Source: Pseudomonas deceptionensis (GTDB lineage: Bacteria > Pseudomonadota > Gammaproteobacteria > Pseudomonadales > Pseudomonadaceae). Taken from it: DNA of 64,000 bases. Numbering within the stretch: the stretch's first letter is position 1; every line of letters starts with the position of its first letter. The position numbers and the translations under genes were made by a program. This document shows positions 1 to 9,900 of this stretch, piece by piece. The notes beneath the pieces were generated by a model that saw nothing but the letters and a program-made list of their open reading frames with translations, had not been told where the DNA came from and made no database searches. The stretch lies in contig NZ_FNUD01000002.1 of NCBI RefSeq assembly GCF_900106095.1, forward strand, positions 4,919,501 to 4,983,500, given 5' to 3'.

Positions 1-2
1 CG

Positions 3-140
3 CTGGTCGGGATCGAACCAGGTACCGCCATGCTGCTGATGACCCGGGTCGGCTACCTGGAAGACAACACCCCCATCGAAGTCACCGACACCTATTGCCG
101 CAACGATTACTACGACTTCGTGGCCGAGCTGCGCCGCTAA
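3..140 (+). CDS. GntR/UTRA-family transcriptional regulator, C-terminal fragment (probable nag operon repressor)
   Basis: Only the last 45 residues are inside the window, reading through EPGTAMLLMTRVGYLED and ending in VAELRR then TAA. This is the typical end of a UTRA ligand-binding domain of GntR/HutC regulators: a hydrophobic strand followed by a tyrosine-rich stretch (YCRNDYYDF). It lies 33 bases upstream of nagA on the same strand. In Pseudomonas a GntR regulator of this type (NagR) precedes nagA, so control of GlcNAc uptake and breakdown is the likely role. The DNA-binding domain is outside the window, so the exact family rests on the C-terminus and on context. Confidence 0.75.
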   Translation: MVGIEPGTAMLLMTRVGYLEDNTPIEVTDTYCRNDYYDFVAELRR

Positions 141-173
141 CCCTCATTCGACGTCACGCCCAGAGAGCCGATC

Positions 174-1280
174 ATGTCTGAAGACAACATCCTCACGCCC
201 CAAGGCTGGGTTCGCGGTCGCCTGCTGCTGCAAGGCGCCAGGGTGCTCGGCATCGAAGGCCGCCCCTGCGACCCGGCCGACAATGACCTGCCGTACCTGC
301 TGCCCGGTTTTATCGACTTGCATGTTCACGGCGGCGGCGGCAAAGACATCATGCAAGGCAGTGAAGCCTTCGAAACCATCGCCCGCACTCACCTGCGGTT
401 CGGCACCACGGCGCTGCTGGCCACCACCATGACCGCTCCGAATCACGACATCTGCCGTGTGCTCGGTGCCCTTGGCGATTTTTGCCAGCAGCGCCCAAGC
501 GGCTGCGCCCGGGTGCTCGGCGTGCACCTTGAAGGCCCGTTTATCAACCCCGGCAAACTCGGCGCGCAACCCAACTTCGCCCACACCGCGCTGATGGCTG
601 AAGTCGAGGACTACCTGGGCCTGGCGCCGATCAAGGTCATCACCATCGCCCCCGAGATTGCTGGCCACATTGAACTGATTGGCGAGCTCAGTGCCCGCGG
701 TATCCGCATGCAACTGGGCCACACCCTGGGCAGTTATGAAGAAGGCGTGGCCGCTCTGGACGCTGGCGCCAGCAGCTTTACCCATTTGTACAACGCCATG
801 AGCCCGCTGCATCACCGCGAGCCCGGCATCCTTGGCGCAGCGCTGGCCCATGCGCGGTTTGCCGAGTTGATCCCCGACTTGCTGCACGTACACCCCGGTG
901 CGATCCGCGCGGCCTTGCGTGCGATCCCCTGCCTGTACTGCGTCACCGATTCAACCGCCGCCACCGGCATGCCCGATGGAGAATACCAACTGGGCAGCCA
1001 CACCGTGACCAAATGCCTGGGCGGCGTGCGCCTGGCAGATGGCACGTTGGCGGGCAGCACCCTGACCATGGATCAGGCGCTGCGCAACCTGGTGAAAATC
1101 GGCCTGCCGCTGGCCGAAGCCTCGCAACGCCTGTCGCAGTTCCCGGCCGATTACCTCGGCATGGAAGACCGCGGGCGCTTGCAACCCGGCAGCTGGGCCG
1201 ACTGCGTACGCCTGGACCGCTCATTGAACATCACTGCCGTCATGGTCGAAGGAGAAGCGCTTGACTTCCAAAATGCTTGA
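174..1280 (+). CDS. nagA: N-acetylglucosamine-6-phosphate deacetylase
   Basis: A 368-residue amidohydrolase that removes acetate from GlcNAc-6-phosphate to give glucosamine-6-phosphate in the cytoplasm. Visible hallmarks are the N-terminal HVH motif in FIDLHVHGGGG, the metal-ligand region HLEGPFINP, a later HTLGS and HLYNAM pair, and the catalytic aspartate in CVTDSTAATGMPDG. Length is normal for the family. It is the first complete gene of the nag operon. Its end overlaps the next gene by 20 bases, which suggests translational coupling. Function is well supported by motifs and by the neighbouring PTS genes. Confidence 0.95.
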   Translation: MSEDNILTPQGWVRGRLLLQGARVLGIEGRPCDPADNDLPYLLPGFIDLHVHGGGGKDIMQGSEAFETIARTHLRFGTTALLATTMTAPNHDICRVLGALGDFCQQRPSGCARVLGVHLEGPFINPGKLGAQPNFAHTALMAEVEDYLGLAPIKVITIAPEIAGHIELIGELSARGIRMQLGHTLGSYEEGVAALDAGASSFTHLYNAMSPLHHREPGILGAALAHARFAELIPDLLHVHPGAIRAALRAIPCLYCVTDSTAATGMPDGEYQLGSHTVTKCLGGVRLADGTLAGSTLTMDQALRNLVKIGLPLAEASQRLSQFPADYLGMEDRGRLQPGSWADCVRLDRSLNITAVMVEGEALDFQNA

Positions 1281-2283
1281 AGAGGCCCAGTCCTCGTGTG
1301 AAGCGGTCGAACGCCAACTGTTCAACCTCGACCCGTTCCTGGTCGACCTCGCCCGCGAACTGCGAGCCAACCCGCCCGATGTCGCCATGACCCTGGCCCG
1401 CGGCAGTTCTGACCATGCCGCCAGCTACTTTGCCTACTTGACCATGCAGCACCTGGGCGTGCCCGTGGCCTCGTTGCCGATGTCCGTTGTCACCTTGCGC
1501 CAGTCACCGCTGCGGGTGAAGGGGCAGGCGGTGTTTGCCTTCTCCCAGTCGGGTCAAAGCCCTGACCTGATCGACAGCCTGCGCTTGCTGCGTGAGCGTG
1601 GTGCCTTGAGCGTGGCGCTGGTGAATGCCGAGCATTCACCGCTCGAAGAGGCCAGCGCCTATACCCTGCCCCTGTGTGCCGGTGCCGAATACAGCGTGGC
1701 GGCCACCAAAAGCTTCATCGCCACCCTGAGCGCCAGTGCCCGATTGGTGGCGCATTGGGCCAATGACAAGGCCTTGCTCGAAGCCGGCCACTTGTTGCCC
1801 GCCGGCTTGCGCGATGCCTGCTCGCAGGATTGGAGCAAAGCCATCGACACCCTGCGCGATACTCAACGATTGCTGGTGATAGGCCGGGGGGCAGGCTTTG
1901 CCATCGCCCAGGAGGCCGCGCTCAAGTTCAAGGAAACCTCGACCCTGCAGGCCGAAGCCTTCAGCAGCGCCGAAGTGCGCCACGGCCCCATGGCCTTGAT
2001 CGAGGAAAACTACCCGCTGCTGATTTTTGCTCCACGCGGCGTGGAACAGGCGGGCCTGCTGACCCTGGCCCATGACATGCGCCAGCGTGGCGCCCGCGTA
2101 CTGCTGGCGGCCCCGAGTGATGTGCCCGAGCGCGACCTGACCCTGAGCCAGGCGGCACACCCGGATCTGGACCCGATTCTGGCGATCCAGAGTTTTTACG
2201 TGATGGCCGCAGGCCTGGCCGAAGCCCGAGGGTTAGACCCCGACCAGCCGCGCTTCTTGAGCAAAGTGACCCGTACTCACTAA
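1261..2283 (+). CDS. SIS-domain glucosamine-6-phosphate deaminase (NagB-II/AgaS type)
   Basis: A 340-residue protein with two SIS sugar-isomerase domains, related to the isomerase half of GlmS but without the glutaminase domain. Signature stretches are ARGSSDHAASYFAY and AFSQSGQSPDLIDSL in the first SIS domain, and GRGAGFAIAQEAALKFKE with EVRHGPMALI in the second. It should convert glucosamine-6-phosphate to fructose-6-phosphate plus ammonia, completing GlcNAc breakdown after NagA. The start chosen is TTG at 1261, because GGAG at 1251-1254 lies 6 bases upstream; the in-frame ATG at 1273 would be 18 bases away. Either start overlaps nagA. It is sometimes annotated glmS-like, but the operon favours a catabolic role. 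Confidence 0.88.
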   Translation: MTSKMLEEAQSSCEAVERQLFNLDPFLVDLARELRANPPDVAMTLARGSSDHAASYFAYLTMQHLGVPVASLPMSVVTLRQSPLRVKGQAVFAFSQSGQSPDLIDSLRLLRERGALSVALVNAEHSPLEEASAYTLPLCAGAEYSVAATKSFIATLSASARLVAHWANDKALLEAGHLLPAGLRDACSQDWSKAIDTLRDTQRLLVIGRGAGFAIAQEAALKFKETSTLQAEAFSSAEVRHGPMALIEENYPLLIFAPRGVEQAGLLTLAHDMRQRGARVLLAAPSDVPERDLTLSQAAHPDLDPILAIQSFYVMAAGLAEARGLDPDQPRFLSKVTRTH

Positions 2284-2319
2284 GCAGTCCTTTTCCACAG
2301 GTTTAATGAGTATCGCGCC

Positions 2320-4830
2320 ATGCACAATAATAAGAAGCTCACCCTCAACGCGCCGCTTAGCGGTCCGGTCGTCAAGCTGTCCCACGTACCGGACGACGTA
2401 TTCTCCAGTGCCGTGATGGGGGACGGCATTGGTATCGACCCGCTGAACGACTGCCTGTTTGCCCCCTGTGACGGGGTGGTGGTGCATGTCGCCAAAACCG
2501 CTCATGCCCTGACGTTGCGTGCCGAAAACGGCGCTGAATTGCTGATGCACCTGGGTATCGACACCTTTGAGCTGCAAGGCGAAGGCTTTGAGCTGCTGGT
2601 AAAAAACGGCGCGCAGGTCTACAGCGGCCAGCCGCTCATTCGCTTCGACCTCGACTACATTGCACAACGCTGCAAAAGCCTGATCAGGCTGCTGGTGCTG
2701 ACCAATGGCGAACAGTTTGAGTTGCAGTTTCTTGAGCAGAGCACGGCCCAGGTCGGCGAGCCTTTGCTGCACGTCGTTGCGCGTCAGGCCGTCGGGACGC
2801 CCGAGGCGACGGACAACCCGAGCCTGCAAGCCCAAGGCAGTGTGCGCATCACCCATAAAGGCGGGCTGCATGCTCGCCCGGCCGCCCTGGTGCGGCAAAC
2901 CGCGCTGGGGTTCAAGAGCGCATCGCGCTTGCACATCGGGGCCAACTCAGCCCCCTGCGACAGCATTGTCAGGCTATTGGCACTGGGTATCAGCGAGCAG
3001 GATGAAGTGCAGGTCAGCTGCGAAGGCGAGGATGCCGATGCCGCGCTGCAAGCGATTCTGGCTGCACTGGGCAAAGTACGATCCGTTCCCGCCCCGCACG
3101 TATCGGCACCCGCACCGATCAGGGCCAGCAACCAACCGGGGCAGTTGAGCGGTGTATGCGCCGCCCCCGGGCTGGTCAGCGGTCCGCTGTTTTATTTGAC
3201 CGGCGTACAACTGCCGCCCGACCTCGGCAATTACATCCCGGAGCAACAAATACTGGCGCTGAATACGGCTCTGGAGCAGGTGCGCGGCGAAATCCAGCTC
3301 ACGCTGATCGCCGCCCGTGCGCAACGCCGGGTCGACGAGGAAGCGATTTTCGCCACCCACCTGGCCTTGCTTGAAGACAGCGCGCTGCTGCAGGCCAGCC
3401 ATATCGCCATCGCCCAAGGCCGCGGTGCCGCCCATGCCTGGAGCGAAGCCATCGAGCAGCAATGCACGATTTTGAAAAGCCTGGGCAGCACCTTACTGGC
3501 CGAGCGCTCCAACGATTTACGTGATTTGCAGCAACGGGTTTTACGTGCCCTGCTGGGTGAAAGCGGGCAGTGCCAGTTACCGCCGGGCGCCATCGTCGCC
3601 GCCTTTGAGCTCACGCCCTCCGACCTGCTGATGCTGTGCGAACAGAACGTCGCGGGGCTGTGCATGGCGGCGGGCGGCGCTACCTCCCACGTGGCAATTC
3701 TGGCGCGCGGCAAGGGCTTGCCGTGCCTGGTCGCCCTCGGCCGCGAGGTCCTCGACTTGCCCGATGGCCAGCACTTGGTGCTCGATGCCGACAACGCCCG
3801 GCTGGAGTTGGCGCCCACCGCCGAACGAATCGAGCAAGTGCGCCAAACCACCCTCGCCCGCCAGCAACGCTTTGCCCGACAACAGGTGCACGCCCATGAA
3901 CCGGCGCTGACCCGTGACGGCCTGCACATCGAAATCGCCGCCAACGTCGCCTCCAGCCATGATGCCGCCAGCGCCCACGCCAATGGTGCGGACGGGGTGG
4001 GGTTGTTGCGCACCGAGTTTCTGTTTGTTGATCGCAGCACTGCGCCCAATGAACAGGAGCAGATCACGGCCTACCAGGACGTACTCGATGCCATGGGCGA
4101 CAAGCCCGTGATCATCCGCACCATTGATGTGGGCGGCGACAAACAGCTCGACTACTTGCCGTTACCCGACGAAGCCAACCCGGTATTGGGCCTGCGCGGC
4201 ATTCGTCTGGCCCAACTGCACCCGCAGGTACTCGACCGGCAACTGCGTGCCTTGCTGCAGGTCAGCCCGACGCAACGCTGCCGCATCCTGCTGCCAATGA
4301 TTACCGAGGTGGACGAGCTGCTGCATATCCGTCAGCAGCTTGATGCCCTGTGCATCGAACTGGGCCTGAGCGAGCGCCCGCAACTGGGGGTGATGATTGA
4401 GGTCCCGGCAGCGGCCTTGATGGCCGAGCAACTGGCCGAGCATGCGGACTTCCTGTCCATCGGCACCAACGACTTGTCGCAATACACCCTGGCGATGGAC
4501 CGCGACCATGCCGGGCTGGCCGCGCGGGTTGATGCCTTGCACCCGGCACTGCTGCGCCTGATTGCCCACACCTGCGCCGGGGCGGCCCTGCATCAGCGTT
4601 GGGTCGGGGTGTGCGGCGCACTGGCCAGCGACCCACTGGCCACCCCGGTACTCATTGGCCTGGGGGTGCGCGAGCTGTCAGTCAGCCCGCTGCAAATAGG
4701 TGAAATCAAAGACCGGGTACGGCAACTGGATGCCGGGATGTGCCAATCCATCAGCAAGACACTCTTGAACCTGAGCAGTGCTGGCGCGGTGCGTGAAGCC
4801 TGCCGCCAGCACTGGCCATTTTCCGACTGA
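2320..4830 (+). CDS. nagF: PTS multiphosphoryl transfer protein, EIIA-HPr-EI fusion (GlcNAc system)
   Basis: An 836-residue fusion of three phosphotransferase modules. Residues about 1-150 are EIIA of the glucose family, with His77 in MHLGIDT as the phosphorylation site. Residues about 172-255 are HPr, with His184 in GGLHARPAAL. Residues about 275-836 are Enzyme I, with His457 in GGATSHVAI and a C-terminal PEP-binding barrel (RTEFLF, IGTNDLSQYT, VGVCGALASDP). It takes phosphate from PEP and passes it to the EIIB sites of NagE. It lies 36 bases after the deaminase and 28 bases before nagE. The Shine-Dalgarno is poor, and an A-rich Crc/Hfq-type site covers codons 3-6. Confidence 0.93.
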   Translation: MHNNKKLTLNAPLSGPVVKLSHVPDDVFSSAVMGDGIGIDPLNDCLFAPCDGVVVHVAKTAHALTLRAENGAELLMHLGIDTFELQGEGFELLVKNGAQVYSGQPLIRFDLDYIAQRCKSLIRLLVLTNGEQFELQFLEQSTAQVGEPLLHVVARQAVGTPEATDNPSLQAQGSVRITHKGGLHARPAALVRQTALGFKSASRLHIGANSAPCDSIVRLLALGISEQDEVQVSCEGEDADAALQAILAALGKVRSVPAPHVSAPAPIRASNQPGQLSGVCAAPGLVSGPLFYLTGVQLPPDLGNYIPEQQILALNTALEQVRGEIQLTLIAARAQRRVDEEAIFATHLALLEDSALLQASHIAIAQGRGAAHAWSEAIEQQCTILKSLGSTLLAERSNDLRDLQQRVLRALLGESGQCQLPPGAIVAAFELTPSDLLMLCEQNVAGLCMAAGGATSHVAILARGKGLPCLVALGREVLDLPDGQHLVLDADNARLELAPTAERIEQVRQTTLARQQRFARQQVHAHEPALTRDGLHIEIAANVASSHDAASAHANGADGVGLLRTEFLFVDRSTAPNEQEQITAYQDVLDAMGDKPVIIRTIDVGGDKQLDYLPLPDEANPVLGLRGIRLAQLHPQVLDRQLRALLQVSPTQRCRILLPMITEVDELLHIRQQLDALCIELGLSERPQLGVMIEVPAAALMAEQLAEHADFLSIGTNDLSQYTLAMDRDHAGLAARVDALHPALLRLIAHTCAGAALHQRWVGVCGALASDPLATPVLIGLGVRELSVSPLQIGEIKDRVRQLDAGMCQSISKTLLNLSSAGAVREACRQHWPFSD
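2326..2336 (+). promoter_or_regulatory. Candidate Crc/Hfq-binding A-rich site at the nagF start
   Basis: AATAATAAGAA begins 6 bases after the A of the nagF start codon and contains AAnAAnAA, the motif bound by Hfq with Crc during carbon catabolite repression in Pseudomonas. Bound there it would block ribosomes. It also encodes Asn-Asn-Lys-Lys, so coding constraint is an alternative explanation. Confidence 0.45.
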
Positions 4831-4831
4831 C

Positions 4832-4846
4832 AACAACAAAAACAAC
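4832..4846 (+). promoter_or_regulatory. Candidate Crc/Hfq-binding site overlapping the nagE ribosome-binding region
   Basis: AACAACAAAAACAAC runs directly into the Shine-Dalgarno GGAG (4847-4850), 8 bases before the nagE ATG. It contains AAnAAnAA in the noncoding gap, the usual layout of Crc/Hfq targets in Pseudomonas sugar-uptake genes. Repression of GlcNAc transport when preferred carbon sources are present is the inferred role. Confidence 0.6.
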
Positions 4847-4858
4847 GGAGAACCTCTC

Positions 4859-6556
4859 ATGTATCAACACTTCATCGAAGGCCTGCAACGGCTTGGCCGG
4901 GCGCTGATGCTGCCCATTGCGATCCTGCCGATTGCCGGCCTGTTACTGCGCCTGGGCGACGCTGACTTACTGAACATCGCCATCATCCACGATGCGGGCA
5001 ACACGATTTTCGCCAATCTGGCGCTGATCTTCGCCATCGGCATTGCCGTGGGATTTGCCCGCGACAATAACGGTACCGCGGGCCTGGCCGGGGCCATCGG
5101 TTACCTGGTACTGGTCTCGACCCTCAAGGTACTCGATGCCAGCATCAATATGGGCATGCTCGCCGGGATCGTCAGCGGCCTGATGGCCGGGGGGCTGTAC
5201 AACCGCTTCAAGGACATCAAACTGCCGGAGTACCTGGCGTTTTTTGGGGGCAGGCGCTTTGTGCCGATTGTCACCGGGTTTGCCGCTGTGGGCCTGGGCG
5301 TGGTGTTCGGCCTGATCTGGCCGCCGATCCAGAACGGCATCAACAGCCTGGGGGTCTTGCTGCTCGAAAGCGGCAGCATCGGGGCGTTCATTTTTGGCGT
5401 GTTGAATCGACTGCTGATCATCACCGGGCTACACCACATCCTCAACAACATGGCGTGGTTCGTGTTCGGAAGCTTTACCAACGAAGCCGGGCAAGTAGTG
5501 ACCGGCGACCTGACCCGTTACTTTGCAGGCGACCCAAAGGGCGGGCAGTTCATGACCGGCATGTTCCCGGTGATGATGTTCGGCCTGCCTGCTGCGTGCC
5601 TCGCGATGTACCGCAATGCCCTGCCGGAGCGGCGCAAACTGATGGGCGGGATATTCCTGTCACTGGCGCTGACGGCATTTTTGACCGGCGTCACCGAGCC
5701 CATCGAATTTGCCTTCATGTTCCTCGCGCCCCTGCTCTACATGTTGCATGCATTGCTGACCGGGCTGTCGATGGCCATCACCAACCTGCTGAACATCCAT
5801 TTGGGCTTCACCTTTTCCGGCGGTGCCATCGACATGTTGCTGGGCTGGGGCAAGTCCACCAATGGCTGGATGATCTTTCCCATCGGGCTGGTGTACTTCG
5901 CTATTTACTACGTGGTGTTCGATTACTGCATCCGCCGCTTCAAACTCAAAACCCCGGGCCGTGAAGACAACCCGGTGGCAGAAACCGCCGACCTTACCGG
6001 TCAGCAGCGCGCCAACGCCTATATCCAGGCCCTGGGTGGCCCGGACAATCTGATCACCGTAGGTGCCTGCACCACCCGCCTGCGCCTGGAATTGGCAGAC
6101 CGTAGCAAAGCGCAGGATGACGCGCTTAGAGCCCTGGGCGCCATGGGCGTGATGCGTCCCGGCCGTGCGGGCAGCTTGCAAGTAGTCGTAGGCCCGACTG
6201 CCGATAGCATGGCCGATGAGATACGTTCGGCCCTCTCGCAGCTCAACCACCAGCCAGCCGAAGCCACGGCTCAGGCCGCAGTGGAAGAACCGGTACACAA
6301 GATGGAACCCGGGCACGCACAAAAATGGCTGGCCGTGTTGGGGGGCCGCAACAATCTATTGCAAGTTGAGTGCGTGGCGCTTACCCGCTTGCGGGTCAAG
6401 CTGGCGAACGAGAATTTGCTGTCTGAGGATCTGCTCGATGCATTGGGCAGCCAAGGCATCAGCCAGCACGCCGATGGCGTTTGGCATGTGGTCGTGGGGA
6501 AAAAGGCGCAGGGGTTGAGCGAGGTGTTGGGGGAACTGATCAGGCACGCACGGTAA
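4859..6556 (+). CDS. nagE: PTS N-acetylglucosamine transporter, EIIC plus two EIIB-like domains
   Basis: A 565-residue membrane permease that imports and phosphorylates GlcNAc. Residues 1 to about 370 form the EIIC channel with many hydrophobic helices and the family stretch TEPIEFAFMF. A first EIIB domain (about 385-465) carries the phosphorylation cysteine Cys404 in GACTTRLRL. A second EIIB-like domain (about 485-565) repeats the pattern around Cys505 in VECVALTRLRV. There is no EIIA domain; that is supplied by the adjacent fusion protein. The ATG at 4859 is chosen because GGAG lies 8 bases upstream; an in-frame start at 4778 would lie inside the previous gene. It is the last gene of the operon and is followed by a REPIN. 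Confidence 0.93.
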   Translation: MYQHFIEGLQRLGRALMLPIAILPIAGLLLRLGDADLLNIAIIHDAGNTIFANLALIFAIGIAVGFARDNNGTAGLAGAIGYLVLVSTLKVLDASINMGMLAGIVSGLMAGGLYNRFKDIKLPEYLAFFGGRRFVPIVTGFAAVGLGVVFGLIWPPIQNGINSLGVLLLESGSIGAFIFGVLNRLLIITGLHHILNNMAWFVFGSFTNEAGQVVTGDLTRYFAGDPKGGQFMTGMFPVMMFGLPAACLAMYRNALPERRKLMGGIFLSLALTAFLTGVTEPIEFAFMFLAPLLYMLHALLTGLSMAITNLLNIHLGFTFSGGAIDMLLGWGKSTNGWMIFPIGLVYFAIYYVVFDYCIRRFKLKTPGREDNPVAETADLTGQQRANAYIQALGGPDNLITVGACTTRLRLELADRSKAQDDALRALGAMGVMRPGRAGSLQVVVGPTADSMADEIRSALSQLNHQPAEATAQAAVEEPVHKMEPGHAQKWLAVLGGRNNLLQVECVALTRLRVKLANENLLSEDLLDALGSQGISQHADGVWHVVVGKKAQGLSEVLGELIRHAR

Positions 6557-6566
6557 CGGAGCCTCT

Positions 6567-6664
6567 GTGGGAGTGAGCCTGCTCACGAAGGCCGTTAACG
6601 ATAGCGCGTGTTTACTGAGTAAATGCGGTGTTCTTGAGACTTTCGCGAGCAGGCTCGCTCCCAC
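6567..6664. repeat. REP pair (REPIN) after nagE
   Basis: Inverted arms GTGGGAGTGAGCCTGCTCAC (from 6567) and a matching GCGAGCAGGCTCGCTCCCAC (to 6664) are separated by about 50 bases. It is the same family as the copies at 12661, 14245 and, more diverged, 59266. It lies between convergent nagE and the YqfO-like gene, where it may stabilise 3' ends. Confidence 0.85.
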
Positions 6665-6682
6665 GTCAGATCATGGTGGGGT

Positions 6683-6994
6683 TTACAAATCCGCTAAACG
6701 CCACACTTCATAAGCGGGCGTTTCATACGGGTGGCTGTGCTTGAGCGCAGCCACCACGTCGTGGATCAGATCGTCCGCGACGACCAGCTCAACTTTCCAC
6801 TCCCCGACATATTCGACCTGGCCGGTTTGCCCGATAAACGGCTGACTGCCGTCCAGCGCGCGAAACTGGCCCTGGCCCAAGGTCTGCCAAGCGCAGTGGT
6901 CATAATTGCCGATCCGCCCGCCACCGGCGGCGAATACGGCATTTTTGACCACGTCCACATGGCTTGGAGGAACGAAGAAGCTGAGCTTGTACAT
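6683..6994 (-). CDS. YqfO/NIF3-like small protein
   Basis: A 103-residue protein starting MYKLSFFVPPSHVDVVK and ending in HPYETPAYEVWRL. It matches the small stand-alone domain that is inserted in NIF3/YqfO proteins and is structurally related to the PII/CutA fold. Its biochemical role is unknown to me. It starts 5 bases after the purL stop on the same strand, so it is probably co-transcribed with purL. A Shine-Dalgarno is not evident. An in-frame start 18 bases upstream would overlap purL; the ATG at 6994 fits the family's usual N-terminus. Confidence 0.8.
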   Translation of the reverse strand: MYKLSFFVPPSHVDVVKNAVFAAGGGRIGNYDHCAWQTLGQGQFRALDGSQPFIGQTGQVEYVGEWKVELVVADDLIHDVVAALKHSHPYETPAYEVWRLADL

Positions 6995-6999
6995 CGCTT

Positions 7000-9900
7000 T
7001 TAATCGACCCACACGCGAGCGTTACGGAACATACGCAACCACGGCGCGTCTTCGTTCCACTCTTCTGGACGCCACGAGTTCTGCACGGCGCGGAACACAC
7101 GCTCAGGGTGCGGCATCATGATCGTCACACGGCCATCACGGCTGGTCAGGCCGGTAATCCCGCGCGGCGAACCGTTCGGGTTAGCCGGGTAGCTTTCGGT
7201 AACCTTGCCGTGGTTGTCGACGAAACGCATCGCCACGCAACCCGACAGATCCGCCTCAAGCAGGGCTTCAGGGCTCGCAAATTCAGCGTGACCTTCGCCG
7301 TGAGCGATCGCGATTGGCATGCGCGAACCGGCCATGCCCTGCAGGAAGATCGAGTTCGACTCCTGCACTTGTACCATCGCCACGCGGGCTTCGAATTGCT
7401 CGGAACGGTTACGCACAAAGTGCGGCCAGAACTCGCTGCCCGGAACCAGTTCGCTCAGGTTGGACATCATCTGGCAACCGTTGCACACACCCAGGGTGAA
7501 GCTGTCGGTACGTTCGAAGAAGCCCTGGAACGCGTCACGTGCACGGGCGTTGAACAGCGCCGACTTGGCCCAGCCTTCACCGGCACCCAGTACGTCGCCG
7601 TACGAGAAGCCGCCGCAGGCAACCATGCCCTTGAACTCGTTCAGGTCGACTCGGCCGGCCAGAATATCGCTCATGTGTACGTCGATTGCGTTGAAGCCGG
7701 CACGGTCAAACGCCGCGGCCATTTCAACCTGACCGTTGACGCCCTGCTCACGCAGTACGGCCACTTGAGGGCGAATGCCTTTCTTGATGTACGGCGCGCT
7801 GATGTTCTCGTTGACATCAAAGCTCAGCTTGACGCTCAGCCCTGGATTATCTTCTTCCAGCAGTACGTCGAACTCTTGATCGGCACACTCGGCGTTATCA
7901 CGCATGCGCTGGATCTGGTAGCTGGTCTCAGCCCACTGACGCTGCAGCAAACGGCGCTGACCTTCAAATACGGTCTGGCCATTGAACTCGATGCTTACAT
8001 CGTCACAGTTGCGCGGCTGGCCAATAACCGACACGCAATCGCCCAGGCCGGCAGCGCTGAACTGCGCAAGGATGTCAGCCATGGAGTCCTGACGAACCTG
8101 AATCACCGCACCCAGTTCTTCGTTGAACAGGATGGCAGGGATGTCAGCAGCCGTTTCAGCCAGGCCGTCGAGCACCAGGTTGACGCCGCAGTGACCGGCA
8201 AACGCCATTTCCATCACGCTGGTCAGCAAACCACCGTCGGAACGGTCGTGGTAAGCCAGCAGGTGACCATCGGCATTCAGGCCCTGGATCACGGCGAAGA
8301 AGGCCTTGAGGTCTTCCGCGTCATCAACGTCAGGGGCCTGATTGCCCAGCTTGCCGTAAGTCTGGGCCAGGATCGAGGCGCCCATACGGTTTTGGCCGCG
8401 GCCCAGATCGATCAGAACCAGGTCGGTCAGGCCCTTGTCCATACGCAGTACGGGGGTCAGGGTCTGGCGAACATCCAGCACCGGAGCAAAACCGGTAACC
8501 ACCAGCGACAGCGGCGAGGTAACCGTCTTGTCTGTGCCGTCTTCGTTCCAGCGGGTTTGCATCGACATCGAGTCTTTGCCCACTGGAATGGTGATGCCCA
8601 GCTCAGGGCACAGTTCCATGCCGACAGCTTTTACGGTGTCGTACAGACGGGCGTCTTCGCCCGGGTGACCGGCCGCCGACATCCAGTTGGCCGACAGCTT
8701 GATGTCGCTGATCTTGCCAATACGCGAAGCCGCGATGTTGGTCAGTGTTTCGCCGATGGCCATGCGGCCCGATGCCGGAGCATCCAGCAGTGCCAGCGGA
8801 GTACGCTCGCCCATGGCCATGGCTTCACCGGTGTAAACGTCGAAGCTGGTGGCGGTGACGGCAACGTCAGCCACAGGCACCTGCCACGGACCGACCATCT
8901 GATCACGGGCAACCAGACCGGTGATGGTGCGGTCGCCGATGGTGATCAGGAAGCTTTTGCTGGCCACGGCCGGGTGATGCAGAACACGCTCAACGCACTC
9001 GCCGATGCTCAGCGCAGACGGGTCGAAGTCGTCGCCCATCTCGGCTTCACGCACTGCCGAACGGTGCATGCGCGGCGCCTTGCCCAGCAATACTTCCAGT
9101 GGCATGTCCACCGGGTTGTTGCCGAAGTGGCTGTCCGTCACGGTCAGTTGCGGCTCGGCAGTGGCTTCACCGACTACGGCAAACGGGCAACGCTCGCGTT
9201 CGCAGATCGCCTGGAAGCGGTCGAAGTCTTCGACGCCCACGGCCAGAACGTAACGTTCCTGGGACTCGTTGCTCCAGATTTCGTGCGGGGCCATGCCCGG
9301 CTCGTCGTTTGGAATGTTGCGCAGTTCGAAACGGCCACCGCGGTCGCCATCGTTCACCAGTTCAGGGAATGCGTTGGACAGACCACCGGCACCCACGTCG
9401 TGAATGAAGCTGATCGGGTTCTTGTCACCCAGCTGCCAGCAACGGTCGATCACTTCCTGGCAACGGCGTTCCATTTCCGGGTTTTCGCGCTGTACCGAGG
9501 CGAAGTCCAGGTCAGCCGAACTGGCGCCTGTGGCCATGGAGGAAGCTGCGCCGCCGCCCAGACCGATCAGCATCGCCGGGCCACCCAGCACGATCAGCTT
9601 GGAGCCAACGGTGATTTCGGCTTTCTGTACGTGTTCGGCGCGGATGTTGCCCATGCCGCCGGCCAACATGATTGGCTTGTGGTAACCACGGACTTCTTCG
9701 CCACGCGGGGTGGTGATCGACTGCTCGAAGGTACGGAAGTAACCGGTCAGGGCCGGACGGCCGAATTCGTTGTTGAACGCAGCGCCGCCCAGCGGGCCTT
9801 CGATCATGATGTCCAGCGCGGTAACGATGCGCTCAGGCTTGCCGTACGGCACTTCCCACGGCTGTTCAAAGCCCGGGATGTTCAGGTTGGACACGGTGAA

